Positions 42,507-50,680 of a stretch of DNA of 64,000 nucleotides are shown piece after piece. A program made the position numbers and the translations under genes. Positions within the stretch are counted from its first letter, which is position 1. Each line of letters begins with the position of its first letter. Source of the stretch: DATCYX01 sp963714425 (GTDB lineage Bacteria; Chloroflexota; Anaerolineae; Anaerolineales; UBA4823); the NCBI GenBank assembly GCA_963714425.1, contig CAVQOI010000012.1, positions 71,510 through 135,509 of the forward strand, given 5' to 3'. The notes below the pieces were generated by a model. That model was not told where the DNA came from, made no database searches, and was given only the letters and a program-made list of their open reading frames with translations.

Positions 42507-43310
42507 ATGAGCAAGAAAGACCCGGAAGAACAGCTCACCACTGAGGCCGAAGTCTCTGAGGTAGAAACTGCCGAGGTAGAAACTACTGATGTAGAGACTA
42601 CTGAGGTAGAAACTGCTGAGGGAGAGACTGCTGAGGTCGAAGCTGCCGAGGTAGAAACTGCTGAGGGAGAAATTGCCGAGGTAGAAACTGCTGAGGGAGA
42701 AACCCCTCTGGAAGAACAAGCGGAGGAGGTTGCTGATACCGAACATGGCATGGAAGTCCCGCTTGATCAAGAAGGCGTGGATGCAGAAGGCCGCGCCTGG
42801 TATGTGGTGCATTGCTACTCCGGCTATGAAAACAAAGTGCGCCACAACCTGGAACAGCGCATCGAGACCATGGGGATGAAGGACAAGATTTTCGACGTGG
42901 TCGTCCCCACCGAAGAGGAGATCGAGGTCAAAGAAGGCAAGCGTCGCACAGTGGAGCGGCGCGTCTTCCCGGGCTACATCCTGGTCAACATGATCTTGAG
43001 CGAAGAGTCCTGGTATGTGGTGCGTAATACTCCTGGCGTCACCGGTTTCGTGGGCATGGGCAACAACCCGACGCCCCTGCGTCCTGAAGAGGTCGCCCAG
43101 ATCATCAAGCGCATGGAAGCCGAAGCGCCGCGCATCAAGGTTACCTTCAAGTCCGGTGAGCGTGTTCGCATTGTGGACGGGCCTTTCAACGATTTCCGCG
43201 GCACCGTCTCTGAGATTGACATGGAGCGCGCTAAGGTGCGCGTTATGGTCAACTTCTTCGGGCGAGAGACGCCCGTTGAGCTGGACTTCTTGCAGGTAGA
43301 AAAATCATAA
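42507..43310 (+). CDS. nusG: Transcription factor NusG with acidic N-terminal extension
   Basis: Binds RNA polymerase and couples it to Rho or the ribosome. The canonical protein starts near residue 95 (RAWYVVHCYSGYENKVRHNL). The NGN domain holds FPGYILVNM and the VRNTPGVTGFVG segment. The KOW domain is SGERVRIVDGPFNDFRGTV. At 267 residues it is about 90 longer than usual. The extra N-terminus is almost all Glu, Val, Thr and Ala and comes from ten 15-bp repeats. The canonical part looks intact. Confidence 0.96.
   Translation: MSKKDPEEQLTTEAEVSEVETAEVETTDVETTEVETAEGETAEVEAAEVETAEGEIAEVETAEGETPLEEQAEEVADTEHGMEVPLDQEGVDAEGRAWYVVHCYSGYENKVRHNLEQRIETMGMKDKIFDVVVPTEEEIEVKEGKRRTVERRVFPGYILVNMILSEESWYVVRNTPGVTGFVGMGNNPTPLRPEEVAQIIKRMEAEAPRIKVTFKSGERVRIVDGPFNDFRGTVSEIDMERAKVRVMVNFFGRETPVELDFLQVEKS
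42558..42707 (+). repeat. Ten tandem 15-bp repeats inside nusG
   Basis: Ten in-phase units close to GAGGTAGAAACTGCT encode EVETA, EVETT, DVETT, EVETA, EGETA, EVEAA, EVETA, EGEIA, EVETA and EGETP. Units EVETA and EGETA alternate in the second half, suggesting duplication of a 30-bp block. The unit is a multiple of three, so copy changes keep the frame. Confidence 0.95.
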
Positions 43311-43398
43311 GTTATGTAGCGGCTAGCGCATAGCTGACCGCTTCAAGAGGTGGGAGGGTGTTCCCCAATCACCCGCTAAAACCACGAAGGAGAAATCT

Positions 43399-43824
43399 GT
43401 GGCTAAGAAACTTAAATCAGTCGTTCGATTGCAGATCAATGCCGGCAAGGCTAACCCTGCACCCCCCATCGGCCCTGCCCTCGCCGGGCACGGCATCAAC
43501 TTGATGGCTTTCTGTAAGGAATACAACGCCCGCACGTCCAACCGCATGGGCGAGGTGATTCCTGCAGAGATCAGCATCTTCAGCGATGGCTCATTTACCT
43601 TCATCCTCAAAACCCCGCCCGCTCCCGTGCTGCTTCGGAAAGCTGCCGGGGTCGAGAAGGGCTCGGCGCAGCCCAACCGGGAGAAAGTCGGCAAGGTCAC
43701 CCGGGCGCAAGTGCGCGAGATCGCCGAGCTGAAGATGAAAGACCTGAACGCCCTGGATATTGAAGGCGCCATGCGCCAGATCGAGGGTACCGCCCGCCAG
43801 ATGGGCATTCAAATCGTCGAGTAA
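43399..43824 (+). CDS. rplK: 50S ribosomal protein L11
   Basis: A 141-residue protein of the GTPase-associated centre. The N-terminal domain has AGKANPAPPIGPALAGHGINLMAFCKEYNART; the C-terminal rRNA-binding domain has KVGKVTRAQVREIAELKMKDLNA and ends GTARQMGIQI. The start is a GTG at 43399 with AAGGAG upstream. Confidence 0.98.
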   Translation: MAKKLKSVVRLQINAGKANPAPPIGPALAGHGINLMAFCKEYNARTSNRMGEVIPAEISIFSDGSFTFILKTPPAPVLLRKAAGVEKGSAQPNREKVGKVTRAQVREIAELKMKDLNALDIEGAMRQIEGTARQMGIQIVE

Positions 43825-43875
43825 ACCGGTGGGAGGGCGGCATCGCTGCCCGCTTGCACCACGAAGGAGTTATAA

Positions 43876-44595
43876 ATGCCGAAACACGGAAAGAAATACC
43901 TGGCTGCCGCAGCCAAAGTGGACCGAGAGCAGCTCTACTCGCCCAGCGAGGCGGTTGCGCTCGCCAAAGACACCTCGCCCGCCAGCTTTGATGCCACTGT
44001 AGAAGTGCATATGCGCTTGGGCGTCGATCCCCGCCACGCCGACCAGCAGGTCCGTGATGTGGTTGTGCTGCCCCATGGCCTGGGGAAGACGGTGCGCGTG
44101 CTCGTCTTCGCTCAGGGAGAGGGTGCAACGCTGGCTAGAGAAGCCGGCGCCGACGTCGTCGCCGACGACGATGAGACCCTCACCAAGATCCAAAACGGCT
44201 GGACCGAATTCGACGTTGCTATCTCTACACCAGACATGATGGGCAAAGTAGGTCGCTTGGGACGTGTCCTGGGGCCGCGCGGCCTCATGCCGAACCCAAA
44301 AGCCGGCACGGTCGTCGACGCCGAAGATATCCCCCGCGTCGTAGAAGAATCCAGGGCAGGTCGTGTTGAGTTCCGCCTGGATAAGACTGCCAACCTGCAC
44401 GTGCCCATTGGCAAGGTGTCCTTCGAGCAAAAGAAGCTGTTTGAAAATTTCGCGGCTCTAATGGAAGCCATCAGGAAAGCTCGTCCAGCTGCAGCCAAGG
44501 GCACATTCATACGGAGATTGACCATCACCACGACCATGGGACCCGGCATCAAAGTCGATCCTAACCAGGCGCAAGCCATCGAGGTGACCGAGTAA
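43876..44595 (+). CDS. rplA: 50S ribosomal protein L1
   Basis: A 239-residue protein of the L1 stalk. The conserved GRLGRVLGPRGLMPNPKAGTV segment lies near residue 125-150, followed by the VEFRLDKTANLHVPIGKVSF strand region. AAGGAG precedes the ATG at 43876. In many bacteria L1 represses its own L11-L1 transcript; no L1-binding mimic was traced here. Confidence 0.98.
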   Translation: MPKHGKKYLAAAAKVDREQLYSPSEAVALAKDTSPASFDATVEVHMRLGVDPRHADQQVRDVVVLPHGLGKTVRVLVFAQGEGATLAREAGADVVADDDETLTKIQNGWTEFDVAISTPDMMGKVGRLGRVLGPRGLMPNPKAGTVVDAEDIPRVVEESRAGRVEFRLDKTANLHVPIGKVSFEQKKLFENFAALMEAIRKARPAAAKGTFIRRLTITTTMGPGIKVDPNQAQAIEVTE

Positions 44596-44615
44596 GAGAT
44601 TTTCTACACACATTC

Positions 44616-44776
44616 GCCAGAGACAGCAGGCGCAGCTAGCCTACCGGCAAGCTGCTTAATCTCCTGCCGAGGTGAAGACTAAAACTCAGACCTCACCTCC
44701 AAATTCCACTCTGGAATTTGGAGGCAGAACCAAGCTGCGTGAGTCTTTGCCCGAACTGGCGGTGCAAAGACTTTTT
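44616..44776 (+). promoter_or_regulatory. Ribosomal protein L10 leader with attenuator
   Basis: The rplA-rplJ spacer has the L10-leader core: AGACAGCAGG (44621-44630) pairing with CCTGCCGAGGT, enclosing GCAGCT/AGCTGC. Next is a perfect 12-bp hairpin (44696-44707 with 44713-44724). Last is an intrinsic terminator, AGTCTTTGC (44742-44750) with GCAAAGACT (44764-44772) and a T5 run. L10(L12)4 binding to the leader is known to regulate rplJL in other bacteria; here the terminator suggests transcription attenuation. Confidence 0.85.
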
Positions 44777-44798
44777 ATATGGAAGGAGGTGATTGACA

Positions 44799-45335
44799 TT
44801 GGCAATTTCCAAGGAACACAAACGCGAGGTCGTCGCCAAATACCGCGACTGGGCAACTACCAGCCGGGCGTTGATCCTGGCAGAGTATAAAGGCGTCACC
44901 ATGAAACAGCTCGACGAGCTGCGGCGCAAAGCCCGCGAGGTAGGCGGCGAGTTCCACATCATCAAGAACACGCTGGCAAGTCTGGCGCTTCAAGAGCAGG
45001 GTTTACCCTTGCCGGAAGGCTTCTTCGAAGGCAGCACTGCCGTAGGGATAGCTTTCCAGGACGCACCCGCCATGGCAAAAGTCATGACCGAGTTCATGCG
45101 CACGTCAGATTTCCTGAAGCTCAAAGGCGGATACCTGGGCAGCCAGGTGGTAAGCGCTGAGGAGATCAAATCTCTGGCAGACCTACCGCCCTTGCCTGTG
45201 GTTCGCGCCCAGCTCCTGGGCACCATGCTGGCCCCGGCCAGCCAGCTGGCGCGCGTCCTGGCGGAGCCGGCTCGCCGGCTTGCATCTGTGATGAAAGCCT
45301 ACGCCGACAAAGAGGCCTCCCTGGAGGCAGCGTGA
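44799..45335 (+). CDS. rplJ: 50S ribosomal protein L10
   Basis: A 178-residue stalk base protein (AISKEHKREVVAKYRDW at the start, ILAEYKGVTMKQLDELRRKARE, then the helix near the C-terminus that holds L7/L12 dimers). A TTG at 44799 is preferred as start because AAGGAGGT lies 8 bases before it; the TTG at 44793 is too close to that site. Expression is probably controlled by the leader just upstream. Confidence 0.96.
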   Translation: MAISKEHKREVVAKYRDWATTSRALILAEYKGVTMKQLDELRRKAREVGGEFHIIKNTLASLALQEQGLPLPEGFFEGSTAVGIAFQDAPAMAKVMTEFMRTSDFLKLKGGYLGSQVVSAEEIKSLADLPPLPVVRAQLLGTMLAPASQLARVLAEPARRLASVMKAYADKEASLEAA

Positions 45336-45447
45336 GGCTGAATCGCGGTTTACAGATTGTATGCAAATCGCGCAAAGCATTTTATTAGACGAATATACTA
45401 CTCTCGAATAATAATTTTCGAAGATCAATTCTTAAGGAGATTTTGAA

Positions 45448-45828
45448 ATGGCTGATATCGATAAATTGGTTGACCAACTGGGGAAGCTCAGCGTTCTGGA
45501 AGCCGCCCAGCTGGTGAAAAAGTTGGAAGAGACCTGGGGCGTGTCAGCTGCTGCTCCGGTAGCCGCGAGCGTGGCTGCCCCTGCTGCAGCAACAGCAACT
45601 GAACTCGAGGAAGAGAAGACCGAGTTCGACGTCATCATCAAGGACGCAGGACCGAAGAAGATCGAGGTCATCAAGACCATCCGCCAGTTCACCAGCCTGG
45701 GCTTGAAAGAAGCCAAGGACCTGGCAGAGACGGCTGGTGGCAAAGTCCTCGAAGCCGTAAGCAAAGAGGCTGCCGCTGACGCTAAGGCCAAGCTCGAAGC
45801 TGCCGGCGCCGTCGTCGAAGTCGCCTGA
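45448..45828 (+). CDS. rplL: 50S ribosomal protein L7/L12
   Basis: A 126-residue stalk protein that recruits translation GTPases. The N-terminal dimerisation helix (DKLVDQLGKLSVLEAAQLVKKLEE), an Ala-rich hinge, and the C-terminal domain (EFDVIIKDAGPKKIEVIKTIR, LGLKEAKDLAE) are all present. AAGGAG precedes the ATG. The last gene of the ribosomal cluster; a strong terminator follows. Confidence 0.98.
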   Translation: MADIDKLVDQLGKLSVLEAAQLVKKLEETWGVSAAAPVAASVAAPAAATATELEEEKTEFDVIIKDAGPKKIEVIKTIRQFTSLGLKEAKDLAETAGGKVLEAVSKEAAADAKAKLEAAGAVVEVA

Positions 45829-45853
45829 TTGCGCTTCGATGAATAGCAACCAG

Positions 45854-45899
45854 AATGGGGGTGGTTGTGGGTACGATCACCCGCAGCTACCCTCATTTT
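45854..45899 (+). terminator. Terminator of the ribosomal protein operon
   Basis: A 19-bp stem (45854-45872 with 45879-45897) with four G-U wobbles, a 6-nt loop and a T4 run. The absence of mismatches other than wobbles suggests selection on the RNA strand. Confidence 0.9.
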
Positions 45900-45928
45900 G
45901 ATTCCGATAACGCTGGAGAAGCTACAGG

Positions 45929-46369
45929 ATGAAACTTTACAGCATTGGACTAATTGCTGTGGTCTTTACCTTGCTGGTCGCGTCTTGCGGCCCGAAGCCA
46001 GCCGGTGGCATACAGGTCGAGGGCGCCTGGGGAAGACCCTCGCCGCAAACCGCCGAGAACGGCGCCTTCTACATGACAATTAAGAACACTAGCAGCGAGA
46101 CGGATGCGCTCATCGGCGCAAAATCTGATGCTTGCGGCATGACTGAGATTCACGAGACCAGCATGGACGCCCAGGGAGTGATGCGAATGCAGCCGGTCGA
46201 GCGCATCGAAATCCCAGCGGGCGGGCAGGTAGAGCTTGATATAGGTGGTTTGCATGTGATGTGTATGCACAAGCAAGTAGATTTCACACCGGGCGCAGCC
46301 ATCACCTTGACCCTGGTGTTCGAACGAGCCGGAGAGCATCGCGTAGCTCTCGAAATCCGCGAGCCCTAA
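45929..46369 (+). CDS. Copper chaperone PCu(A)C lipoprotein
   Basis: A 146-residue envelope lipoprotein; lipobox VASC near residue 20. The PCu(A)C motif is present: MTEIHETSM, later MRM and, after about 20 residues, GGLHVMCM, providing the His and Met ligands for Cu(I). These proteins deliver copper to the CuA centre of cytochrome oxidase or keep copper bound. The next gene encodes a c-type cytochrome, which fits an aerobic respiratory role, though no oxidase genes are in view. Confidence 0.9.
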   Translation: MKLYSIGLIAVVFTLLVASCGPKPAGGIQVEGAWGRPSPQTAENGAFYMTIKNTSSETDALIGAKSDACGMTEIHETSMDAQGVMRMQPVERIEIPAGGQVELDIGGLHVMCMHKQVDFTPGAAITLTLVFERAGEHRVALEIREP

Positions 46370-46532
46370 GCTCGACCCACGAACGGGCGAGAGGCGCATC
46401 GGATGGCAAACGGTGTGATGGTATTTTTCCAACCGTAATCTGTGTGTGGTAAACTATCCGGTTGGAGGAAGATCTCATCTTGGGCGCGGGGTGAAGTCCA
46501 GATGATTATTTCAAAATACCAGAGGAGAGAAG

Positions 46533-46949
46533 ATGTTCAGAAGAATCCCTTTGACCATCATCGTTGTGATGTTCGTGGGTATTTTGCTGGCTGGTTGCGG
46601 AGGTAGCAGCGGAGAATCAGGTGCAGCCAGCGCTGGCGATCCGGAACGCGGAAAGCAGCTCTACGAGCAAACACTCCTGGGTCCCAACGCGGCTCCGGGG
46701 TGTGTCACCTGCCACTCGCGTGACGCTGGCAAAGTGCTCGTCGGTCCTTCGCACGCTGGGATTGCTACGATCGCAGAGACTGCAGAGCCAGGCAAATCTG
46801 GTGAGGAATTCTTGAAAGAATCGATTCTTACCCCAGACGCGCATGTCACCGAAGGGTTTACTGCCAGCATCATGTATCAAAATTACGGTAAAGACCTCAG
46901 CGAACAAGAGATCAACGACCTGGTAGCTTATCTGTTGACATTGAAATGA
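46533..46949 (+). CDS. Lipoprotein c-type cytochrome
   Basis: A 138-residue monohaem cytochrome c. The signal peptide ends in a lipobox (LAGC near residue 21), then a Gly/Ser linker. Haem attachment is CVTCH (about residues 57-61). A Met in ASIMYQNYG is a likely sixth ligand. The C-terminal helix EINDLVAYLLTLK is typical of class I cytochromes. AGGAGAG precedes the ATG. It likely carries electrons at the outer face of the membrane. Confidence 0.92.
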   Translation: MFRRIPLTIIVVMFVGILLAGCGGSSGESGAASAGDPERGKQLYEQTLLGPNAAPGCVTCHSRDAGKVLVGPSHAGIATIAETAEPGKSGEEFLKESILTPDAHVTEGFTASIMYQNYGKDLSEQEINDLVAYLLTLK

Positions 46950-47001
46950 CTGACAACCCGCCTTGTGCTGGCGGCTGGCTGGACTGCAGGACAAATATCA
47001 C

Positions 47002-47703
47002 GTGAACCAAAATCTAAAAATAGAAGCAGCTCGTCAGGCGCTGGCTTATGTAGAGGATGGCATGTTGTTGGGGCTGGGCTCCGGCTCGACCACAGCCAGT
47101 TTCGTCGACCTGCTTGGGGAAAAATGGCAGTCTGGGGTATTGCAATCGATCCGCGGTGTCCCAACATCTATCGCCACCGCCAGGCGTGCGCAATCCCTGG
47201 GCATCCCGCTCATTTCCCTTGGCGAGACCAATCCAGGTGGTACTCCGCATCTGGACCTGGCGGTGGATGGGGCGGATGAGGTGGATCCCCAATTGAATCT
47301 GATCAAAGGCTTAGGACGCGCCCTGCTGCGCGAAAAGGTTGTCGAAATCCACGCGAATCAACTGGTTATTATTGTCGATGAAAGCAAGATTGTCCCCCAA
47401 CTGGGGAGTCTCGCTCCGCTGCCGGTGGAGATCATTCAATTTGAGGCGGATACCCACGTGCGCTGGCTGGGCACCCTGGGTTGCCGGGCAGAATTATGGC
47501 TCGAGGAAGATGGCGCAGCGGTGGTCACCGACAACGGCAATTTCCTGGCGCGCTGTTGGTTTGAGGGCGGCATTCCCGATGCCTATGACCTGGCGCACCG
47601 TCTGGCTCAGCGTCCGGGCATCGTCGAACACGGCCTGTTCCTTGACATGGCCGACCGGGTGATCGTCGCTGGCGAGCACGGAGTGCGCACGATCGAGCAG
47701 TAA
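47002..47703 (+). CDS. rpiA: Ribose 5-phosphate isomerase A
   Basis: Interconverts ribose 5-phosphate and ribulose 5-phosphate in the pentose phosphate pathway. The 233 residues have LGLGSGSTTASFVDLLGEK (phosphate loop), DLAVDGADEVDPQLNLIKG (catalytic Asp pair), GRALLREKVVE and IVDESKIV. The GTG at 47002 gives the family-like start NQNLKIEAARQAL; a frame back to 46963 exists but is not family-like. The ribosome site is weak. rpe follows after one base. Confidence 0.95.
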   Translation: MNQNLKIEAARQALAYVEDGMLLGLGSGSTTASFVDLLGEKWQSGVLQSIRGVPTSIATARRAQSLGIPLISLGETNPGGTPHLDLAVDGADEVDPQLNLIKGLGRALLREKVVEIHANQLVIIVDESKIVPQLGSLAPLPVEIIQFEADTHVRWLGTLGCRAELWLEEDGAAVVTDNGNFLARCWFEGGIPDAYDLAHRLAQRPGIVEHGLFLDMADRVIVAGEHGVRTIEQ

Positions 47704-47704
47704 G

Positions 47705-48379
47705 ATGAAGAATACCAAGATTGCCGCCTCTATCCTCGCAGCCGACTTCACTCGCCTGGGACAACAGGTGCAGGAAGCACTGGATGCCGGCGTGGAGTAC
47801 ATCCATGTAGATGTGATGGACGGTCACTTCGTCCCCAACATGACCATCGGGCCCTTTATCGTTGCTGGAATTGCGCCAATGGTCAAGGCTGCGGGAGCAC
47901 TTTTGGACGTTCACTTGATGATCGAAGAGCCCGAACGCCTGATACCGGATTTCGCCAAAGCCGGCGCCGAGAACATCACCGTGCACATCGAGACCTGCCC
48001 GCACATGCACAGCACGATACAACAGATCAAGGACCTGGGTGTGCGACCAGGCGTGACACTCAACCCTTCCACACCGCTGAACACGCTCGAGGAAATCTTG
48101 CCTTATGTCGGCCTTGTGCTGGTCATGTCGGTCAACCCAGGCTTCGGAGGGCAATCCTATATCCAGGGCAGCACGGAAAAAATCGCTCGCCTGCGGAGCA
48201 TACTGGATGAGCGTGACTTGGGGCATATTGAGCTGGAGGTGGACGGGGGCATCGACACCGGTAACGCCCCAGAGATCGTCCGGGCTGGCGCAACGGTGCT
48301 GGTCAGCGGCACATCCATCTTTCGCGGCACGGGCAGCATCGCCGAAAATATCGCAGCCCTGCGAGCTGTAACCGGGTAG
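47705..48379 (+). CDS. rpe: Ribulose-phosphate 3-epimerase
   Basis: Converts ribulose 5-phosphate to xylulose 5-phosphate. A 224-residue TIM barrel with IAASILAADFTRLGQQV, HVDVMDGHFVPNMTIGP (metal His and Asp), LDVHLMIEEPE, VLVMSVNPGFGGQSYI and EVDGGIDTGNAP. It is coupled to rpiA, so the two steps from ribulose 5-phosphate are made together. Confidence 0.97.
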   Translation: MKNTKIAASILAADFTRLGQQVQEALDAGVEYIHVDVMDGHFVPNMTIGPFIVAGIAPMVKAAGALLDVHLMIEEPERLIPDFAKAGAENITVHIETCPHMHSTIQQIKDLGVRPGVTLNPSTPLNTLEEILPYVGLVLVMSVNPGFGGQSYIQGSTEKIARLRSILDERDLGHIELEVDGGIDTGNAPEIVRAGATVLVSGTSIFRGTGSIAENIAALRAVTG

Positions 48380-48420
48380 CTATCAGCCGCAATTCTCGGG
48401 CATCACACCCGGTCTTTTTA
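48371..48420 (+). terminator. Terminator after rpe
   Basis: ACCGGGT (48371-48377), overlapping the last codons of rpe, pairs with ACCCGGT (48407-48413), followed by CTTTTTA. The loop is long (29 nt), with weak internal pairing. Confidence 0.6.
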
Positions 48421-48460
48421 CTTTTGACTGCATGTGGTATATTCTGAGCAGGAGGACACA

Positions 48461-49144
48461 ATGAGCGCTCGAGTACTGGTTATCGAGGACGATGAAGCCA
48501 TTCTCAAGTTCTTGCGGAGGGGTCTGGCTTATGAGGGCTACCAGGTGGATACCGCCCTGGATGGGCAAGCGGGGTTGGTGATTGCCCGGGATAACCCACC
48601 TGACCTCGTTGTGCTCGACCTGATGCTGCCGGGCATAGACGGTCTGGAAGTTTGCCGGCGACTGAGGGCTGGAGGACCGGTGCCGATCTTAATCCTCACC
48701 GCCAAGGACACGGTCAACGACCGCATCCAGGGGCTGGATATGGGCGCTGACGACTACATGGTCAAACCTTTCGACCTGGACGAGCTGCTGGCTCGCATCC
48801 GCGCCTTGCTGCGCCGCGCTCAGCCCAGCCGCCCGCAAGTTCTGCGCTTTGCTGACCTCTCGCTGGACACAGGCACCCGCCAGGCGTCACGCGGTGAGCG
48901 TGTTATCGCCCTGACTGCCAAGGAGTACGAGCTTCTTGAGCTCTTCCTGCGCCACCCTCGCCAGGTTCTCACACGCGACGTGATCTTCGATCGCGTCTGG
49001 GGTTATGATTTTGGCGGGGAATCCAACATCATTGAAGTCTATATCCGGTATTTGCGACAAAAGCTAGAGGAGCACAGCGAACTCCGCCTGATCCATACGG
49101 TGCGTGGGATGGGTTATGTGTTGAGAGAGTTCGAACTAAGCTGA
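48461..49144 (+). CDS. OmpR-family response regulator
   Basis: A 227-residue transcription regulator. The receiver has VIEDDEAIL, LVVLDLMLPGIDG (phospho-Asp), ILTAKD and VKPFDLDEL. The winged helix ends FGGESNIIEVYIRYLRQKLEE...IHTVRGMGYVL. The ATG at 48461 has AGGAGG 5 bases before it; a longer frame starts at 48434. The kinase gene begins at the very next base after the stop. Confidence 0.95.
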   Translation: MSARVLVIEDDEAILKFLRRGLAYEGYQVDTALDGQAGLVIARDNPPDLVVLDLMLPGIDGLEVCRRLRAGGPVPILILTAKDTVNDRIQGLDMGADDYMVKPFDLDELLARIRALLRRAQPSRPQVLRFADLSLDTGTRQASRGERVIALTAKEYELLELFLRHPRQVLTRDVIFDRVWGYDFGGESNIIEVYIRYLRQKLEEHSELRLIHTVRGMGYVLREFELS

Positions 49145-50560
49145 ATGTCCCTGCGAACCCGCTTAGCGGTTCTCTACACATCCATCGTTGGGGGAATCCT
49201 ATTGCTCTTCGGCACAGCCGTGTATGGGGCGGTGAGTGTCAGCCTGACTTCCCAAATCGACACGCTTCTACAGAACACCACCCAGCAAGTTTGGTCAACC
49301 CTGTATGTTGATGAGGGCGGTGTACTGGGTGTACGCCAGTCACCCAGCCTGGAGTTATCCCCGGGATTGCTGCTGCAAATCTGGGGGCGCCAGGAAAATT
49401 TACTCTACTCAAACATCCTCCAGATCGTTGCCCCATTAGACCCTGTCGGGCTGCAATACAGCAAGCCAGTCTTCCGTTATTCGACTTTGAACACCCTGAG
49501 TGGATCGGTGCACCTGCGCGTCCTGTCCGTGCCGCTCGTGATCGGGGAGGGAGGGCGCCAGGCAGGCTCAGTTCAAGTTGCAACCAGCCTGGCGGTTGTG
49601 GATGCTACCCAGCGCTCATTACTGGTCGTACTTCTTATCGGTGCGGTGGCATCTATGGTTGTGGCCGGCTTTGCAGGCTGGATCAGCACGCGACAGGCGC
49701 TGGCACCATTAGGAGGCGTCACTGATGTAGCCCTTCAAATAACAAAAGCAGACGATCTGTCGCGAAGAATCCCCTACTCAGGCTCCCCGGATGATGAGGT
49801 TGGACAGCTGATTCGTGCGTTCAACCAGACCCTCAGCCGCCTTGAAAACCTGTTCAATACGCAACGGCGATTCCTTGCAGATGTCGGGCACGAGCTGCGA
49901 ACTCCACTGACAGTGATCCGTGGGAATGTTGACATCATGCGCAAATTGGATACGATGGACGCCGAATCGATGGATACCATCCAGAATGAGGTAGACCGGT
50001 TGTCGAGACTGGTGGGAGACCTTCTGCTGCTTGCCCAGGCAGAATCTGGCAAACTTCCATTGAACATCCGGCTTGTTGAGCTGGATACGCTCTTGCTGGG
50101 TGTGATGCAGCAGATGCGGGTCCTGGCAGGTGATCGTTTGGAGCTCAAGCTTGGAGAGATCGATCAGGTCTTGGTGTGCGGGGACCAGGATCGCCTGAAG
50201 CAGGTGATTGTAAACCTGATAGGCAATGCGATCCAATACACACCTCCAGGCGGAGAAGTGGTTGTGAGCATCGGCAAGGTCGGAGAGCGGGGGCGATTGA
50301 TTGTCAGCGATAGCGGAAGTGGCATCCCGCAGGAAGATTTACCGCACATCTTTGAACGGTTTTATCGCGGTGAGAAAGCCCGCACACGCCAGAAAGATGG
50401 CAAAGGCTATGGCTTAGGTCTATCCATCGCGTATTGGATCGTGCGCAATCATGGAGGCCAGATCGACGTTGATTCAAGGCCAGGAACGGGAACCACTTTT
50501 TGTGTGTGGCTTCCATTGACGAAGGGAGATTGTGAAGGGGTAACCGTGGATGCAAAATAA
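49145..50560 (+). CDS. Sensor histidine kinase
   Basis: A 471-residue membrane kinase. TM1 lies near residues 10-32, an extracytoplasmic region follows to about 155, then TM2 and a HAMP domain (VALQITKADDLSRRI). The HisKA box is VGHELRTPLTVIRG. HATPase_c motifs are NLIGNAIQYTPPGG, DSGSGIPQED and GYGLGLSIAYWIV. It is the partner of the preceding regulator; the stimulus is unknown. The operon ends at a strong terminator 17 bp on. Confidence 0.95.
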   Translation: MSLRTRLAVLYTSIVGGILLLFGTAVYGAVSVSLTSQIDTLLQNTTQQVWSTLYVDEGGVLGVRQSPSLELSPGLLLQIWGRQENLLYSNILQIVAPLDPVGLQYSKPVFRYSTLNTLSGSVHLRVLSVPLVIGEGGRQAGSVQVATSLAVVDATQRSLLVVLLIGAVASMVVAGFAGWISTRQALAPLGGVTDVALQITKADDLSRRIPYSGSPDDEVGQLIRAFNQTLSRLENLFNTQRRFLADVGHELRTPLTVIRGNVDIMRKLDTMDAESMDTIQNEVDRLSRLVGDLLLLAQAESGKLPLNIRLVELDTLLLGVMQQMRVLAGDRLELKLGEIDQVLVCGDQDRLKQVIVNLIGNAIQYTPPGGEVVVSIGKVGERGRLIVSDSGSGIPQEDLPHIFERFYRGEKARTRQKDGKGYGLGLSIAYWIVRNHGGQIDVDSRPGTGTTFCVWLPLTKGDCEGVTVDAK

Positions 50561-50576
50561 GCAACGTGTGAGTATC

Positions 50577-50620
50577 AGAAAGCCGGCAGGATCTATCACG
50601 ATCCTGCCGGCTTTCTTTCT
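50577..50620 (+). terminator. Strong rho-independent terminator
   Basis: A perfect 17-bp stem (50577-50593 with 50600-50616), 6-nt loop and TTCTT tail. A-rich 5' and T-rich 3' ends allow use from the opposite strand too. Confidence 0.92.
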
Positions 50621-50680
50621 TGCAGAGGAGGCGAGGTCAGCGGTAGGAAATATTCAAAAATTAACTAGAGGGTACAGATA

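Noticed and set aside
42558..42707. CRISPR-like array
   Set aside because: The repeats are contiguous 15-bp coding units without unique spacers and lie inside nusG; no cas gene is present anywhere in the window.
48424..48443. TTGACT and TATATT as a promoter for the second response regulator
   Set aside because: Only 8 bp separate the boxes, far too close for a sigma-70 promoter.
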